Source of the DNA: Chionoecetes opilio
Taxonomy: Eukaryota > Arthropoda > Malacostraca > Decapoda > Majidae
DNA length: 64,000 nt
Reading direction: 5' to 3'
Assembly: GCA_016584305.1 (NCBI GenBank)
Contig: JACEEZ010021751.1
Coordinates: 18,041-82,040 of the forward strand
In this document: piece by piece, positions 1 through 10,509 of the stretch
How the letters are laid out: the number at the start of each line of letters is the position of its first letter
How positions within the stretch are numbered: the first letter of the stretch is position 1
Position numbers and translations under genes: made by a program
The notes under the pieces: generated by a model
What the model was told of the DNA's origin: nothing
Databases searched by the model: none
What the model saw: only the letters and a program-made list of their open reading frames with translations

Positions 1-647
1 GGAATAGAACAAAAATTTAAAACACCTTCAATACAAGTTGTTAATACTAAACATTTGAATCCAGAGAAGAGATACTTGCCAAATCAACACATTCATAATC
101 GATAAAGATTTATTAACATTAAAATGGTCGTAAGTTGATTCCTATTGGAGAGAAAGTGACGAATGAGGTATAAAATGAAAGCTGGAACACAGTGTAATCA
201 GGAACCACGATAATACGTTAATATTAATTGGCAGATAAATGACAGAAATATGTAATGTACAAAGTGAAAATAGTAAACAATTTGAGTTTTCTGTTCGGAA
301 GTCGGTAACCGCAATGAGTACTGGTTTATATCACACCTACCACACGACAGGTATGGGTAAACAGCTGAAAGGATAAGCATTTGGTGTATCAGCTGTTGAA
401 ATAGGAGATATATTAGTAGTTTGATCAATGATTATATGTATATCAGCACTCAAACACGGATCGATGTCGAACGCGGTCAGCGTCATTTGGGGGTACCCGA
501 CTTCAAGCGGCTGAAAAATTATGTTGGCTTGAGTTTTTTTCTTGGTAACATTTAAAATCTTTTTTAGTATATATATGGGCTTTAAAAAAATTTGGTTTGG
601 TTTAAGTGTGGAGGGGAAGCACGTAGGGCATAGCTGGCCCATGCACT
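1..647. other. Unassigned AT-rich sequence
   Basis: I recognise no gene, RNA or repeat here. Short open frames exist on both strands, but none carries a motif I can name. The stretch ends where recognisable LINE reverse transcriptase begins, so its last part may be the insertion flank of that truncated LINE. Confidence 0.4.
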
Positions 648-1770
648 ACATCTCATTATTAGAAGTACCTGGATAAATTTTCGAACGCATTATAAACAAA
701 AGACTACGACAACACCTCAATGACAATAACTTATATAATAAGCACCAATACGGGTTTAGCTAAGGCAGAGGAACTACCGAAGCCATTGCACTTATAACAG
801 AACAGATAGCTCAAAACAAAGCAGACAATGGACAATGTCACTCAGTACTACGAGATATCACAAAAGCACTTGACAAAGTTTGGCACCTTGGCCTAAAATA
901 CAAAATACTCCAATTACAACTCCCAACAATACTAGAAAAACTACTCTGTGATTTTTTAAATGACCGAGAGGCAAAAATTAAAATAGGCACATACTTAGGT
1001 GGCCGTATTAAACTACGCTGCGGCGTGCCCCAGGGTAGTGTATTATCTCCGACGCTATTCATCACATACACCAGAGACATACCAGACCCAATACAGGGCA
1101 CAAACATATCATACGCAGACGACATCACTCAAATAATACACTACCCGGGTAAATCAAAGGAAATGCTCAACCGAATAATAGCGAGAGAAGTCAACCGCAT
1201 AAACAAATATGAACGACAATGGAAAATAGAAACAAATACAAACAAAATTCATAGTTATAAGACTGAGAGCAATGGCCGAAGAAGAAGTACTCATCGAGGA
1301 AGAAATGTTTGACACCCAAATGAAAGGCAAAACACTCGGTCTTACAATTAACAACAGAGGATATACAACACATAAAAGACAGACAACAAAAGGCCTTTGG
1401 AGCTCTAACACGACTATTCCGATTTAGAAGTATGCCTATCAGAATTAAAACACATCTAGTCACAGTACTGGTCCTACCAATCTTGGACTACCCACCTATC
1501 CCAACATTATCAATGAGCAAAACACAAATTAGCAAACTACAAATAACACAAAACAAAGCCCTCAGATTCGCTACAGAACAGAGATACCCATACACACTCA
1601 ACACACAAGAAATACATGACTTAACATAAACAGAACCGATTACATAAGACTCTACAAAAGAGCCGAAAACATATGGAAGAAACTTGAAGATGAAGAGAAT
1701 CCTTTACTAATAACACTAAAACAAAGACAAGAAAATATCAGAAAATACAATATGAACTGTCCCTAGTACA
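648..1770 (+). pseudogene. Jockey-type non-LTR retrotransposon reverse transcriptase, 5'-truncated and frameshifted
   Basis: This is a fragment of a LINE reverse transcriptase, which copies its own RNA at a nicked genomic site. Reading frames pieced across 648-1770 show RT motifs in the expected order. A segment resembling ISLLEVPGKIFERIINKRL lies near 648-710. A degraded box A follows at about 850-890, with ITKALDKVW where an aspartate is usual at the start of the motif. GVPQGSVLSPTLF lies at about 1020-1065 and the catalytic YADD at 1112-1123. The C-terminal thumb-like QNKALR segment is at about 1550. There is a stop near 760 and frame changes near 1310 and 1630. No endonuclease domain or ORF1 is visible upstream, which fits the usual 5' truncation of LINEs. 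The Jockey/I group is assigned from motif style only; an exact clade needs a tree. Confidence 0.75.
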
Positions 1771-1959
1771 CTAATAACAATGGAAACTATACCAGAACCA
1801 CAATATCATTAAAAACTAAACATGATTAGCTAGATATACACATGAAATACATGCAAGCATCTATTAAAAAACACATGCCCAAAAACTTATAACATACATC
1901 ACAAGACACAGCAAAGGGCGGACTGCCCACCAACTATCTACTTCTACTGTCTTTCACAT

Positions 1960-3511
1960 TTTCCATCTGCTTTCCTTTCCACTCTCTCTCCCCTCTAACT
2001 TTCCTATAAAAAAAAAGAAAAAAAAGAAGCTTGGTAGAGCTTGTAGGTCGTTTGCCTGTACGTTAAGCTTGGGATTGATGTCTTTTATGTACAGTGCTTC
2101 TAGAATTGGAAGTCGCCGCACATCTGCACACATGTCGACCAATTCTGTATTTTTCTTCAAAAAAAAAATGTGTGATGATGATGCCATGTTTTTTAATAGG
2201 TGACTTTTTGGGGCTCCGGAAGTTAGGTGGCAGGTAAGACGTCGAGACAGCTCCGTTGTTATCGTGCCGATGTAGATGAGGGGAGGACTTCACAGTTTTC
2301 TCTTTTGCAATTGATCCTATATACGACATGGGACTTTTGGTTTGTCTCCTTCGTCTGGCTTGGGCTTTTACGGAGAAGGAGGTTTGCTGGTGTTTTTGTT
2401 TTTTGTAATAAATTTGTAGTTTTATTCTCCTCTCTGGGTCTGCAGGTTTCACATTACGGTTGACGATTTGTGATATTATTCTTTCTTCTTTCTGGTAAGC
2501 GGTGGAGAAGAAAGCCCGGTAGAAAATAGTTATGTCCTGGCTCTTTTTTGTGGCTTTAGGGTTGCACCAGTTCTCCATGATTTTCTTAGTCTGACGGTTG
2601 ATGTCTCTCTCGCTGAAGCCGTTGTTGATGAGGACTTGAGTGGATCGCTCGATTTCTTTGTGCACAAGTTGCCATGTACTACAGTGTGTGAGAGCTCTTC
2701 TGATATAAGCACCGATTGTGGAGTCTTTATATTTCTGCGGGCATTCGCTTTTTTCCGTTGAGGCAGTGTCCGGTGTTCGTTGGCTTCACGTAGACGTTTG
2801 TGATGAATGATTCTTCTTTCTGCGTTACAAGGACGTCCAAGAACGGCATTGATTTGTCTGAGCTGCTTTCTATGGTGAAGGTGAGGCCTGAAGTATCTTG
2901 TAGGCAGACTTCAGCTGTTTTGCTTTGCAGTGACTTTTCGTTTTGATAAAGATGTCATCGATGTAGCGGCAATATATGTCGGGCTTGCTTATTTTCTTGA
3001 ATACTTCTTCTTCTACGCAGCCCATGAAGAAGTTTTGCCAGCAATACTCCGGGACGTCAAGCGGGGGGATGGAGTCATTGTTATACAACTGGTCGATGAT
3101 ATAGTTGATTGTACGGTCAACGGCTACGTTGGTGAAGAGGGACTCGACATCAAGCGAAGTGATTGCACCACGGCGTTGTGGGTCTTGAGTATGTCGAGAA
3201 ACTCTGATGCTGATTGAAGGCTGTAGGCATTGGGTGTGTATGGAGTCAAAATAGCACACAGCTTCTTTGCGAGATGGTACGTCGGCGTCGGTATTTGGGA
3301 TATTATAGGACGACGTTTATTGCCTGGCTTGTGTGTCTTGATATTGCCGTAGCAGTAACACATGCCGTATTCACCAGAGAGCTTTCCAAATTTAATGGTG
3401 GTGCTGGCAGAATTGTTCTTAGTTATCAATTTGTTGATTTTTAACTTGAGTGCTTCCGTGGGGTCTTTATTGATCTTTGTGACTTCGTAGTGTCGCTGAG
3501 GATGTCTACTC

Positions 3512-3512
<1 letters not shown>
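1960..3512 (-). pseudogene. Penelope-like element: reverse transcriptase plus GIY-YIG endonuclease, broken
   Basis: Penelope-like elements encode an RT related to telomerase, usually with a C-terminal GIY-YIG endonuclease. Read on the minus strand, the N-terminal part has the family segments ILSDTTKF and DPTEALKLKINKLI just inside 3512. Next come YGNIKTHKPGNKRRP (about 3350), SLDVESLFTNV (about 3145-3157) and the catalytic RYIDDIF (2954-2965). The C-terminal part near 2040-2250 has YIG followed by TTELSRRLTCHL, and then RRLPILEALYIKDINPKLN, which is the typical end of these proteins. Several frameshifts separate the pieces, so the copy is dead or badly sequenced. The 5' side is cut exactly where the (AT)n tract starts, so the N-terminus is missing. 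The 3' side ends in a polypyrimidine run near 2003-2030. Confidence 0.85.
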
Positions 3513-5002
<1,490 letters not shown>

Positions 5003-5151
5003 TATCTTATCTTCCTCACGCGGCACACAACACAACAGTTCCTGCTGCCTGGTGCGGCGTGGGAGCAAGATGATAGTAGGGTCGTGTTAGGAGTGCGTCA
5101 TATCAGTGTTTGTGTGGTATAAAATATGCGCCAGGACTCAAGAAGCATCAG
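5003..5151 (+). promoter_or_regulatory. Putative RNA polymerase II core promoter
   Basis: Seen: a TATAAAA box at 5118-5124 and an arthropod-type initiator TCAG at 5148-5151. If transcription starts at the A of 5150, the first T of the TATA box lies 32 bases upstream, which is the classical spacing. Further upstream are a GATA-type site (AGATAAG on the minus strand, 5006-5012) and a bZIP-like TGCGTCA (5094-5100). Inferred: a tissue-restricted or inducible gene, because strong TATA/initiator pairs in arthropods often drive cuticle, digestive or immune secreted proteins. The upstream sites are short and could occur by chance. Confidence 0.6.
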
Positions 5152-5160
5152 AACGCAACC

Positions 5161-5202
5161 ATGAAGCCGCAGTTCGCATCCTTCCTGGTGGTGATGCTGC
5201 TG
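5161..5202 (+). CDS. Putative first coding exon of a secreted protein (14-codon leader)
   Basis: The ATG at 5161 is the first one after the predicted start site, in good context (CAACC before ATG), leaving an 11-base 5' UTR. The exon encodes MKPQFASFLVVMLL: a charged residue, then a hydrophobic run, the n- and h-regions of a secretory signal peptide. It then meets a strong splice donor, CTG|GTAAGA, at 5203, in phase 0. Arthropod cuticle-protein and antimicrobial-peptide genes often have this plan, with a tiny first exon that ends inside the signal peptide. The mature protein is unknown because the next exon cannot be placed with certainty. Without the intron the frame simply continues into non-coding-looking sequence. 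Confidence rests on TATA, initiator, ATG, leader and donor occurring together within 90 bases. Confidence 0.5.
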
Positions 5203-5748
5203 GTAAGATACACTCGTCCTCGACATGTCTGATTTCATGCAGTTCATCTTGTGCTTTGCTCGGCACTTTTCAATTATTTAGTGAGTTAATTATGTGTGTA
5301 TCTTAATTACATGTATCAACTTATGCACACTCACATCTCCTGTATTTCAACCATATAATTATAACTATGTGGTATTTTGGTTCATTCCACTAGTACTATT
5401 AGGCCGCGTAAACACCAAACGAGTCAAGTCGCGTCATGTGAAGATTCTATGAATCGCCATTCTAGCACACATTGACTCCGATGTATTTTCTGAGAATAAG
5501 TTCACACCAGGAAAGTCTTCTTTAAGGAAAACTGAAACCATGCTCCCGAGGATGTAGAGTACGGATTACTTTTAAGAAATAGATATCTGCTGCATCATGC
5601 AAGTGGACGTCCTAATGAGATTTTGTTTGAGAGTTAACTTCATCTCTCTCATTTTTCACCTAAACAAGGATATTTTACCTGTTCTTCTCTAAGAGCTCAT
5701 AGCATCAAAAATAGTCCGCACCCTTTAAAATCAGCCTGGGTTACAACG
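5203..5748 (+). other. Probable intron sequence after the 5.1-kb leader exon
   Basis: AT-rich sequence starting with the splice donor GTAAGA at 5203. No repeat or coding segment is recognised before the SINE that starts near 5749. Its intron status depends entirely on the promoter/leader call. Confidence 0.35.
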
Positions 5749-6084
5749 TTTTTTTTTTTTACACCTCGGCCGATAGCACTGTAGGCAGTGACCTTCAGGA
5801 CTCATATGGTAGGCCACTTGAGGGCTGTGATGCTTGGCCCTCACCCGTGGAGGCGCAGGCATAATTTTTTTTATAGTGGCGCCTGTGATTTGAGGTTCAT
5901 GCCGCTCCCGTGTTGTCCTTCGATGCACTCGCCGTCGAAGGTATAGTTAATGGTCAACCGGTGGGTGTTCTTAGACCACTCAACGATTGCCGAAAGATTT
6001 TGGCACCTGCACCTGGCGGAATTCGAACTCGGTACACCAAGCTTGCTACTTCCAGACGCTTACCACTCGGCCACCGCCTCCCCT
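5749..6084 (-). mobile_element. tRNA-derived SINE (tRNA-Ser-like head) with poly(A) tail
   Basis: Read on the minus strand, the element starts near 6084 with a tRNA-like head. The polymerase III A box lies in GGTGGCCGAGTGGTAAGCG (about 6053-6075), and the B box is GAGTTCGAATTCC (about 6020-6032). The A box resembles tRNA-Ser. An unrelated body follows, and the element ends at a T-run on the plus strand (5749-5760), which is the poly(A) tail. SINEs of this kind are non-coding and depend on a LINE for mobilisation. No target-site duplication could be confirmed. It would sit in the intron of the putative secreted-protein gene. Confidence 0.75.
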
Positions 6085-6205
6085 AAACTACTGATCAACT
6101 AATGATTGACTCATTTTGATTCAGTCGATGTGAACGGTGTTGATTCTAAAAGAATAGTCAAATCACTCATGTCGACGTAACTTGACTCGTTTGGCGTGTG
6201 CGCAG

Positions 6206-6448
6206 CCTTACTCATACAATTTTCCTCCCGAAAGGCTGTGGCGTTGGGCACATACCCGTCACAAGCCATTCCCCGGCCAGTGCAAGAAGATGCTGGCAAT
6301 GAGATGGGAGGGATCCATTCATTCGGTCCACAACAAGGTCATATGCAGTACCGCCGAGCCAAATCCATGGGGACTGGTCCACCGATTTGGACCCCCCGCC
6401 CAAGGTTCTCAAGCTATCGAAAAATTACCACCGAAAAAAAAAAATTAA
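6206..6448 (+). CDS. Possible second exon in phase with the 5.1-kb leader (speculative)
   Basis: A plausible acceptor, GTGTGCGCAG, ends at 6205. Read in phase 0 as the leader exon requires, the sequence stays open for 80 codons to a TAA at 6446-6448. The product starts PYSYNFPPERLWRWAH and has cysteines near residues 29 and 53. An overlapping frame in the same segment is open from 6196 to 6525, so the evidence for either is weak. I recognise no domain. The junction would lack a normal small-residue signal-peptidase site. The frame runs into an A-rich tract at 6431-6441. Treat this as a test target, not a gene call. Confidence 0.18.
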   Translation, partial: PYSYNFPPERLWRWAHTRHKPFPGQCKKMLAMRWEGSIHSVHNKVICSTAEPNPWGLVHRFGPPAQGSQAIEKLPPKKKN

Positions 6449-6779
6449 CCGATCAGGATCGTCGTCCGTCTTGGACCAGATCACAAGACTTCGAAGGCCG
6501 CGATAACTGTTGTGTAGTGTGTTAGGATCGCATTTTACAAAGGTATTAGTGGCTTTAAAAGTCTTTTTAGGCGTGCTAAGATTTAATTTGTCTGAGGGAA
6601 GTGTTCGAGAAGGAGGCTGACGATGAATGCCGCCGCCCATAGCATTAGTTATGCCAAGGGTATGGTTCTAATTGTCAAGATTATCATGTTGATATTGGGA
6701 AGTGTTTTAAATTTTCAAAAACGTGTATAAAGTTTTCACCCCACGTCTCCGTTTTATTTACCATATCAACAAGTCTTCA
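6449..6779. other. Unassigned sequence
   Basis: No motif, repeat or RNA recognised between the speculative exon and the RTE fragment. Confidence 0.4.
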
Positions 6780-7190
6780 GTCATTGTAGAGTGAAAAACT
6801 GGCTCAGCAAATTGAGGAAAAGATTGAGAAAACCATTCATCTTTTCCCGGGAAGGCAGCATTACACAGGAAATATAACCAAAAAAAAAAAGGCAAAGAGA
6901 TAGGTGGAGAGAATATTTTGAGAGACTGCTGAATGTAGGAAATAACAATGAGCTGGAGGAGGTTGAAATCGTGGAAATATAATAGAAAAAGAGGCAGTAA
7001 GAGTATTGAAAGGGATGAAAGATGGTAAGATATCAGGTCATCAGGTGTAAGCAGTGATATGCTGAAACTAGCATGAAGGACAGGTATCAGAAAACTAACT
7101 GAAACTGAGTTTTTGAAAAGATATGAAGGAGGAGAAAGGTCCAGAAGAATGGAAGGATAGCTTTACTTAGGGTCTCTTTAAAGAAGGTTC
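6780..7190 (+). pseudogene. RTE-like LINE fragment (N-terminal part of reverse transcriptase)
   Basis: Plus-strand frames near 6890-7190 give RWREYFERLLN, then EAVRVLKGMKDGKISG, SSDMLK and, after a frame change, GPEEWKDSF. This series (RW-EYF-LLN, then the K-KNGKA-G-D block, then P-W) is typical of the start of RTE-type reverse transcriptases. Stops and frameshifts are frequent and no catalytic YADD/FADD box follows, because an (AC)n tract begins at 7219. It is a short, dead fragment. It may belong to the same broad LINE group as the copy at 18.0-19.2 kb, but the two cover different parts of the protein. Confidence 0.6.
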
Positions 7191-7218
7191 CACAACTTCC
7201 CCAACCCATTGCTCCTAT

Positions 7219-7258
7219 GCACACACACACACATACACACACACACACACAACACACA
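7219..7258. repeat. (AC)n microsatellite
   Basis: A short CA/AC run with single interruptions, flanking the SINE on its left. A second run flanks it on the right at 7529-7610. Confidence 0.9.
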
Positions 7259-7279
7259 CTCTTGTTTCTCTTGTTTGTT

Positions 7280-7527
7280 TTGTTTAGGGATAATGCCTCA
7301 GAGCCATAGTGATCTACCGCTGCTGCATATTAGTGTTGGCCGAAGCCACCACCCCGGGCGGGGGGTTACAAACCCCCGGCTGGCAACCCGGTACCCATTC
7401 ACTGCTGGGTGGACAGAGGCTAGGATTTAAGAAAGACCACCCATCTATCTTTCGCTCCGCCCGGGGATCGAACCCGGGGCTTCTCGGTTGTAAGCCGACG
7501 TGCTAACCACTACACTACGGAGGTCCC
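7280..7527 (-). mobile_element. tRNA-derived SINE with tRNA-Val(TAC)-like head
   Basis: On the minus strand the tRNA-like head spans about 7524 down to 7453. It has an A box TAGTGTAGTGGTTAGCACG, an anticodon arm TCGG-CTTACAA-CCGA giving anticodon TAC, and a B box GGTTCGATCCC. Only five of seven acceptor pairs form and the T-arm has an extra base pair, so it does not fold as a normal tRNA. The downstream body contains a GGTACCCATT / CTGGGTGGACAGAGG core on the plus strand (about 7388-7423). A related core motif is also visible in the 9.1-kb element. Together these point to a tRNA-headed SINE, not a functional tRNA gene. Flanking (AC)n tracts obscure any target duplication. Confidence 0.7.
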
Positions 7528-7528
7528 A

Positions 7529-7610
7529 ACACACACACACACACACACACACACACCCCACACACACACACAACACACACACACACACACACAACACACA
7601 CACAACACAC
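7529..7610. repeat. (AC)n microsatellite
   Basis: AC repeats with occasional CC and AACA interruptions, directly abutting the 5' end of the minus-strand SINE. Confidence 0.95.
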
Positions 7611-8445
7611 CCCGATTTCTATAAACTAGATCATCTGAAAATATCTTATATAATGTTGTTGTCCCAAACACAGGTTCTCCATGGAGCCTCTCTGTCTGCA
7701 CACAACCGCCGCGTGGTGGCTGATGCTGCGTGTCAGGAACAGCGACATATCTATAATTCATTCCGATCATCATTCAAAGAAAATTATAGATAAAACAACA
7801 GACCAAAACTGAATGGAATAATGACGCCACAGACAATTACATCACTAATGAACAACCAGGTGGCGTTGACTAGCGTTGAGGCAGCAGATAGACAGAGCAG
7901 CTCAAACGTCTCCACTGAATGGAAACAAACACACGCCAAAACCCAATTGCAGAGCATCTAGAAGCAATTACTATTTTTCTTTGCTTTACTTTACAAGCAC
8001 TGAATGACGATTTTCTCCACTTCCCCTCCCCTGCCGTGACAGCCGGCGCAGCGGGATTCAAGTCTGCCATCTTGTATTCAGCGGAACAATACCAAACACA
8101 CAATACAAAAAGAACCAAACAAAGGACAACCAATGCTAACCTGAGACCGCACACAACTGCATGTCAGGCAAAAAAAAAGCCAATCAATTGTTCTCAAAAA
8201 TAATCAGAGGCGAGACACAAGGACCCAGGAGGAAGGGGCAGCAGGAAGCATTAATATGTAGTAATTGGGGGTCCTGGGAAGCCACCCAGGTTGACGGAGG
8301 TAGAGGAGAAGACGACGACGATGGCGGTGGTGGTAGTGGTGGTGGTGGGGATAGGTCCAGGTCGTGTTGATGGTGGTGGTTGTGACGATGCTGGGTGATG
8401 TACGAGTGTTGAGGATATTGACGGTAGTAGATACAATGTTAGAGT
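7611..8445. other. Unassigned sequence ending in low-complexity GGT/GAC-rich stretch
   Basis: No recognisable gene. 8285-8445 is low-complexity DNA rich in GAC, GGT and GTGG triplets that grades into the 30-bp minisatellite. Open frames here are short and overlap on both strands. Confidence 0.45.
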
Positions 8446-8925
8446 GGTGTGTGTGGTTATGGTTAGTGGTGGGGTGGTGAACGGTGGTGTGGCTAGTGGT
8501 TGGGTGATGAGCGGTGGTGAGGCTAGTGGTGGGTGATGAGCGGTGGTGAGGTTAGTGGTGGGTGATGAGCGGTGGTGTAGGCTAGTGGTGGGGTGATGAG
8601 CGGTGGTGAGGCTAGTGGTGGGGTGATGAGCGGTGGTGTGGCTAGTGTGGGTGATGAGCGTGTGAGCTGTGTGGGGTGATGGCGGTGGTGAGGCTAGTGG
8701 TGGGGTGATGAGCGTGTGAGGCTAGTGGTGGGGTGATGAGGTTAGTGGTGGGGTGATGGGTGTGAGCTAGTGGTGGGGTGATGAGCGGTGGTGAGGCTAG
8801 TGGTGGGGTGATGAGCGGTGGTGTGGCTAGTGGTGGGGTGATGAGCGGTGGTGAGGCTAGTGGTGGGTGATGAGCGTGGTGAGGCTAGTGGTGGGGTGAT
8901 GAGCGGTGGTGAGGCTAGCCGTGAT
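8446..8925. repeat. 30-bp minisatellite, about 15 copies
   Basis: The tandem unit is approximately GTGATGAGCGGTGG followed by TGAGGCTAGTGGTGGG, 29-31 bp long. Copies differ mainly by one-base indels and G/T changes. The whole array is purine/GT-rich on the plus strand. Confidence 0.92.
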
Positions 8926-9039
8926 GTCTTGAAGTGTGGTGTAAATAGTACTTGGGGGTTTGTGGCGGTGGCGCCACACTAGCCCTATGTGTGTGATGCT
9001 TTAAAATGGTGACGCTGCAGGTCATGTAGGGGTTACAAG

Positions 9040-9345
9040 TAAGGATGGGGGCATACGCTATGCTACGCGTGGCCTTCGGTGCTCATCTCCGTGGCATTAG
9101 CCCTTTGAGCCTGTGGTGAGTTTAGGACCCGTTACCCATGGACACAGGGCTAGTGTGACATCCGGATTACCATGCAGTTACCTTCCCCAGGTTTCCCCAG
9201 GTAGCCATCTATCAACCCCAAAAGGGAAGAAGAACAGCTGGTATGGCTGGTCGCCGACTTGCCTTGGACCGGATTCGAACCAGGGCCCGCAGATTCGTAG
9301 CCATGGCTACGAATCTGTTGTCGCCTCCATGGTGTGATGGCTACT
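9040..9345 (-). mobile_element. tRNA-derived SINE, body and B box
   Basis: The minus strand carries a clear polymerase III B box, GGTTCGAATCC, at about 9270-9280. The body contains a GGTAGCCATCTATCAACC / AGAACAGCTGG core on the plus strand (about 9201-9243). It is similar in layout to the GGTACCCATT core of the 7.3-kb SINE. The A box region is poorly preserved because a palindrome occupies the anticodon-arm position (9290-9317). The ends are not defined. Confidence 0.5.
9290..9317. repeat. Perfect 28-bp palindrome within SINE head
   Basis: The 14 bases CAGATTCGTAGCCA are followed immediately by their exact reverse complement. The palindrome sits where the anticodon arm of the tRNA-like SINE head would be and could form a cruciform, or a hairpin in RNA. 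Confidence 0.9.
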
Positions 9346-9605
9346 TTGCCAACAGGGGGTTACAGGCAACATGTAAAGCCGGAATATGCTTTAAATGCTA
9401 TCATAACGATTGGAGGATGTCGGATGCTGTGGCGACAGGGGGAGGGGGTTTTATAGCGGTGGCAGTGCGGAGTTTGGGGGTGTAGAGGAATTTTTTTTTG
9501 GTTTTTGATGCATTTTTCGCGTAAAAAGAAAATAAAATAAATTAATAGATATGAAAATATTTATTGGAATAAAAAGTATTTAGATAGATACTCAATAAGA
9601 TAACG
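9346..9605. other. Unassigned sequence before the Gypsy LTR
   Basis: A GC-rich stretch to about 9485, then AT-rich sequence to the LTR. No gene or repeat recognised. Confidence 0.35.
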
Positions 9606-10191
9606 TGTCAGTCGTTTTTACTCCTAACATATATAATACTTCCATAACTATTCTAGTGAATTACAACTAATATCACAAATGTCACACTTATTATAACTTC
9701 ATATAGGATATGTGCATGTATTTAAACATCAAAAAAAACATAATTTTTTTAGAAACATTATAAACATATATTATATATCTATGTAATGTATATATAATTA
9801 TACGTTTATCTTTCCTCCTCTGTTTCACCGTGAGACCCATAAACCCACCTTGCACTCTCAAAGTATGTCACGGGACAAATCCCTAGTTGTCCAGCATAAA
9901 GTATAGGATTAACAAGAGTGATAGAAGCCAAATCACGGGAGGGAGAGGGAGAAAGCCTGGGAACACACTCGCTACAACAACTCATCCCTGGCACTCCCTG
10001 GCTGTTTTTAAAGACAGAACAAGTCGCATCTTCACGCTACCAACGCTCCTCACAAGCTTCATCAAACACTCCTGGCTTGGTATCACTACATAATTGGTTG
10101 AAAATATTCTATGCTCTTTATTGGACTCTAATAAATGTGTACAAGTTGGACGTACATATTTAACTCACCCACTAAGTCTCTACAATATACC
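9606..10191 (+). repeat. 5' LTR of the Gypsy element
   Basis: Direct-repeat partner of 16159-16652. It starts near TGTCAGTCGTTTTTAC and ends near TCTCTACAATATACC. It is longer than the 3' copy, which has deletions. Just past its end is a small hairpin, CTCCTC-AAAAC-GAGGAG (about 10190-10207), where a primer-binding site would be expected. Confidence 0.75.
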
Positions 10192-10509
10192 TCCTCAAAA
10201 CGAGGAGGAGAGGGAGAAAGCCGACGGAGGAAGGTAAGGCAAAATACCTACGCCCATACGTTACACATGTTCCTCATGGTGACGCACACAATGAGAATGG
10301 TAATACAGGGTTCGCCAAAAGTTAACATAGTAAAGCATATTTTCCTTTCCCCAAAGCCAGACGGTTAAGCCTCTCATTTCATTTCATCCTACGACAAACA
10401 TTTACAGGATACCTTCGTAGTGACATTACTGCAAATGATGAAACTTAGATGAGGTATTTATAGGTACATCTACTTTATATGAAGTTCCACTGTACCTGTC
10501 ATTCACAAA

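Noticed and set aside
7453..7524. Functional tRNA-Val(TAC) gene on the minus strand
   Set aside because: A and B boxes and the anticodon are present, but only five of seven acceptor pairs form and the T-arm has an extra pair. It is fused to a SINE body with the same core as the 9.1-kb element.
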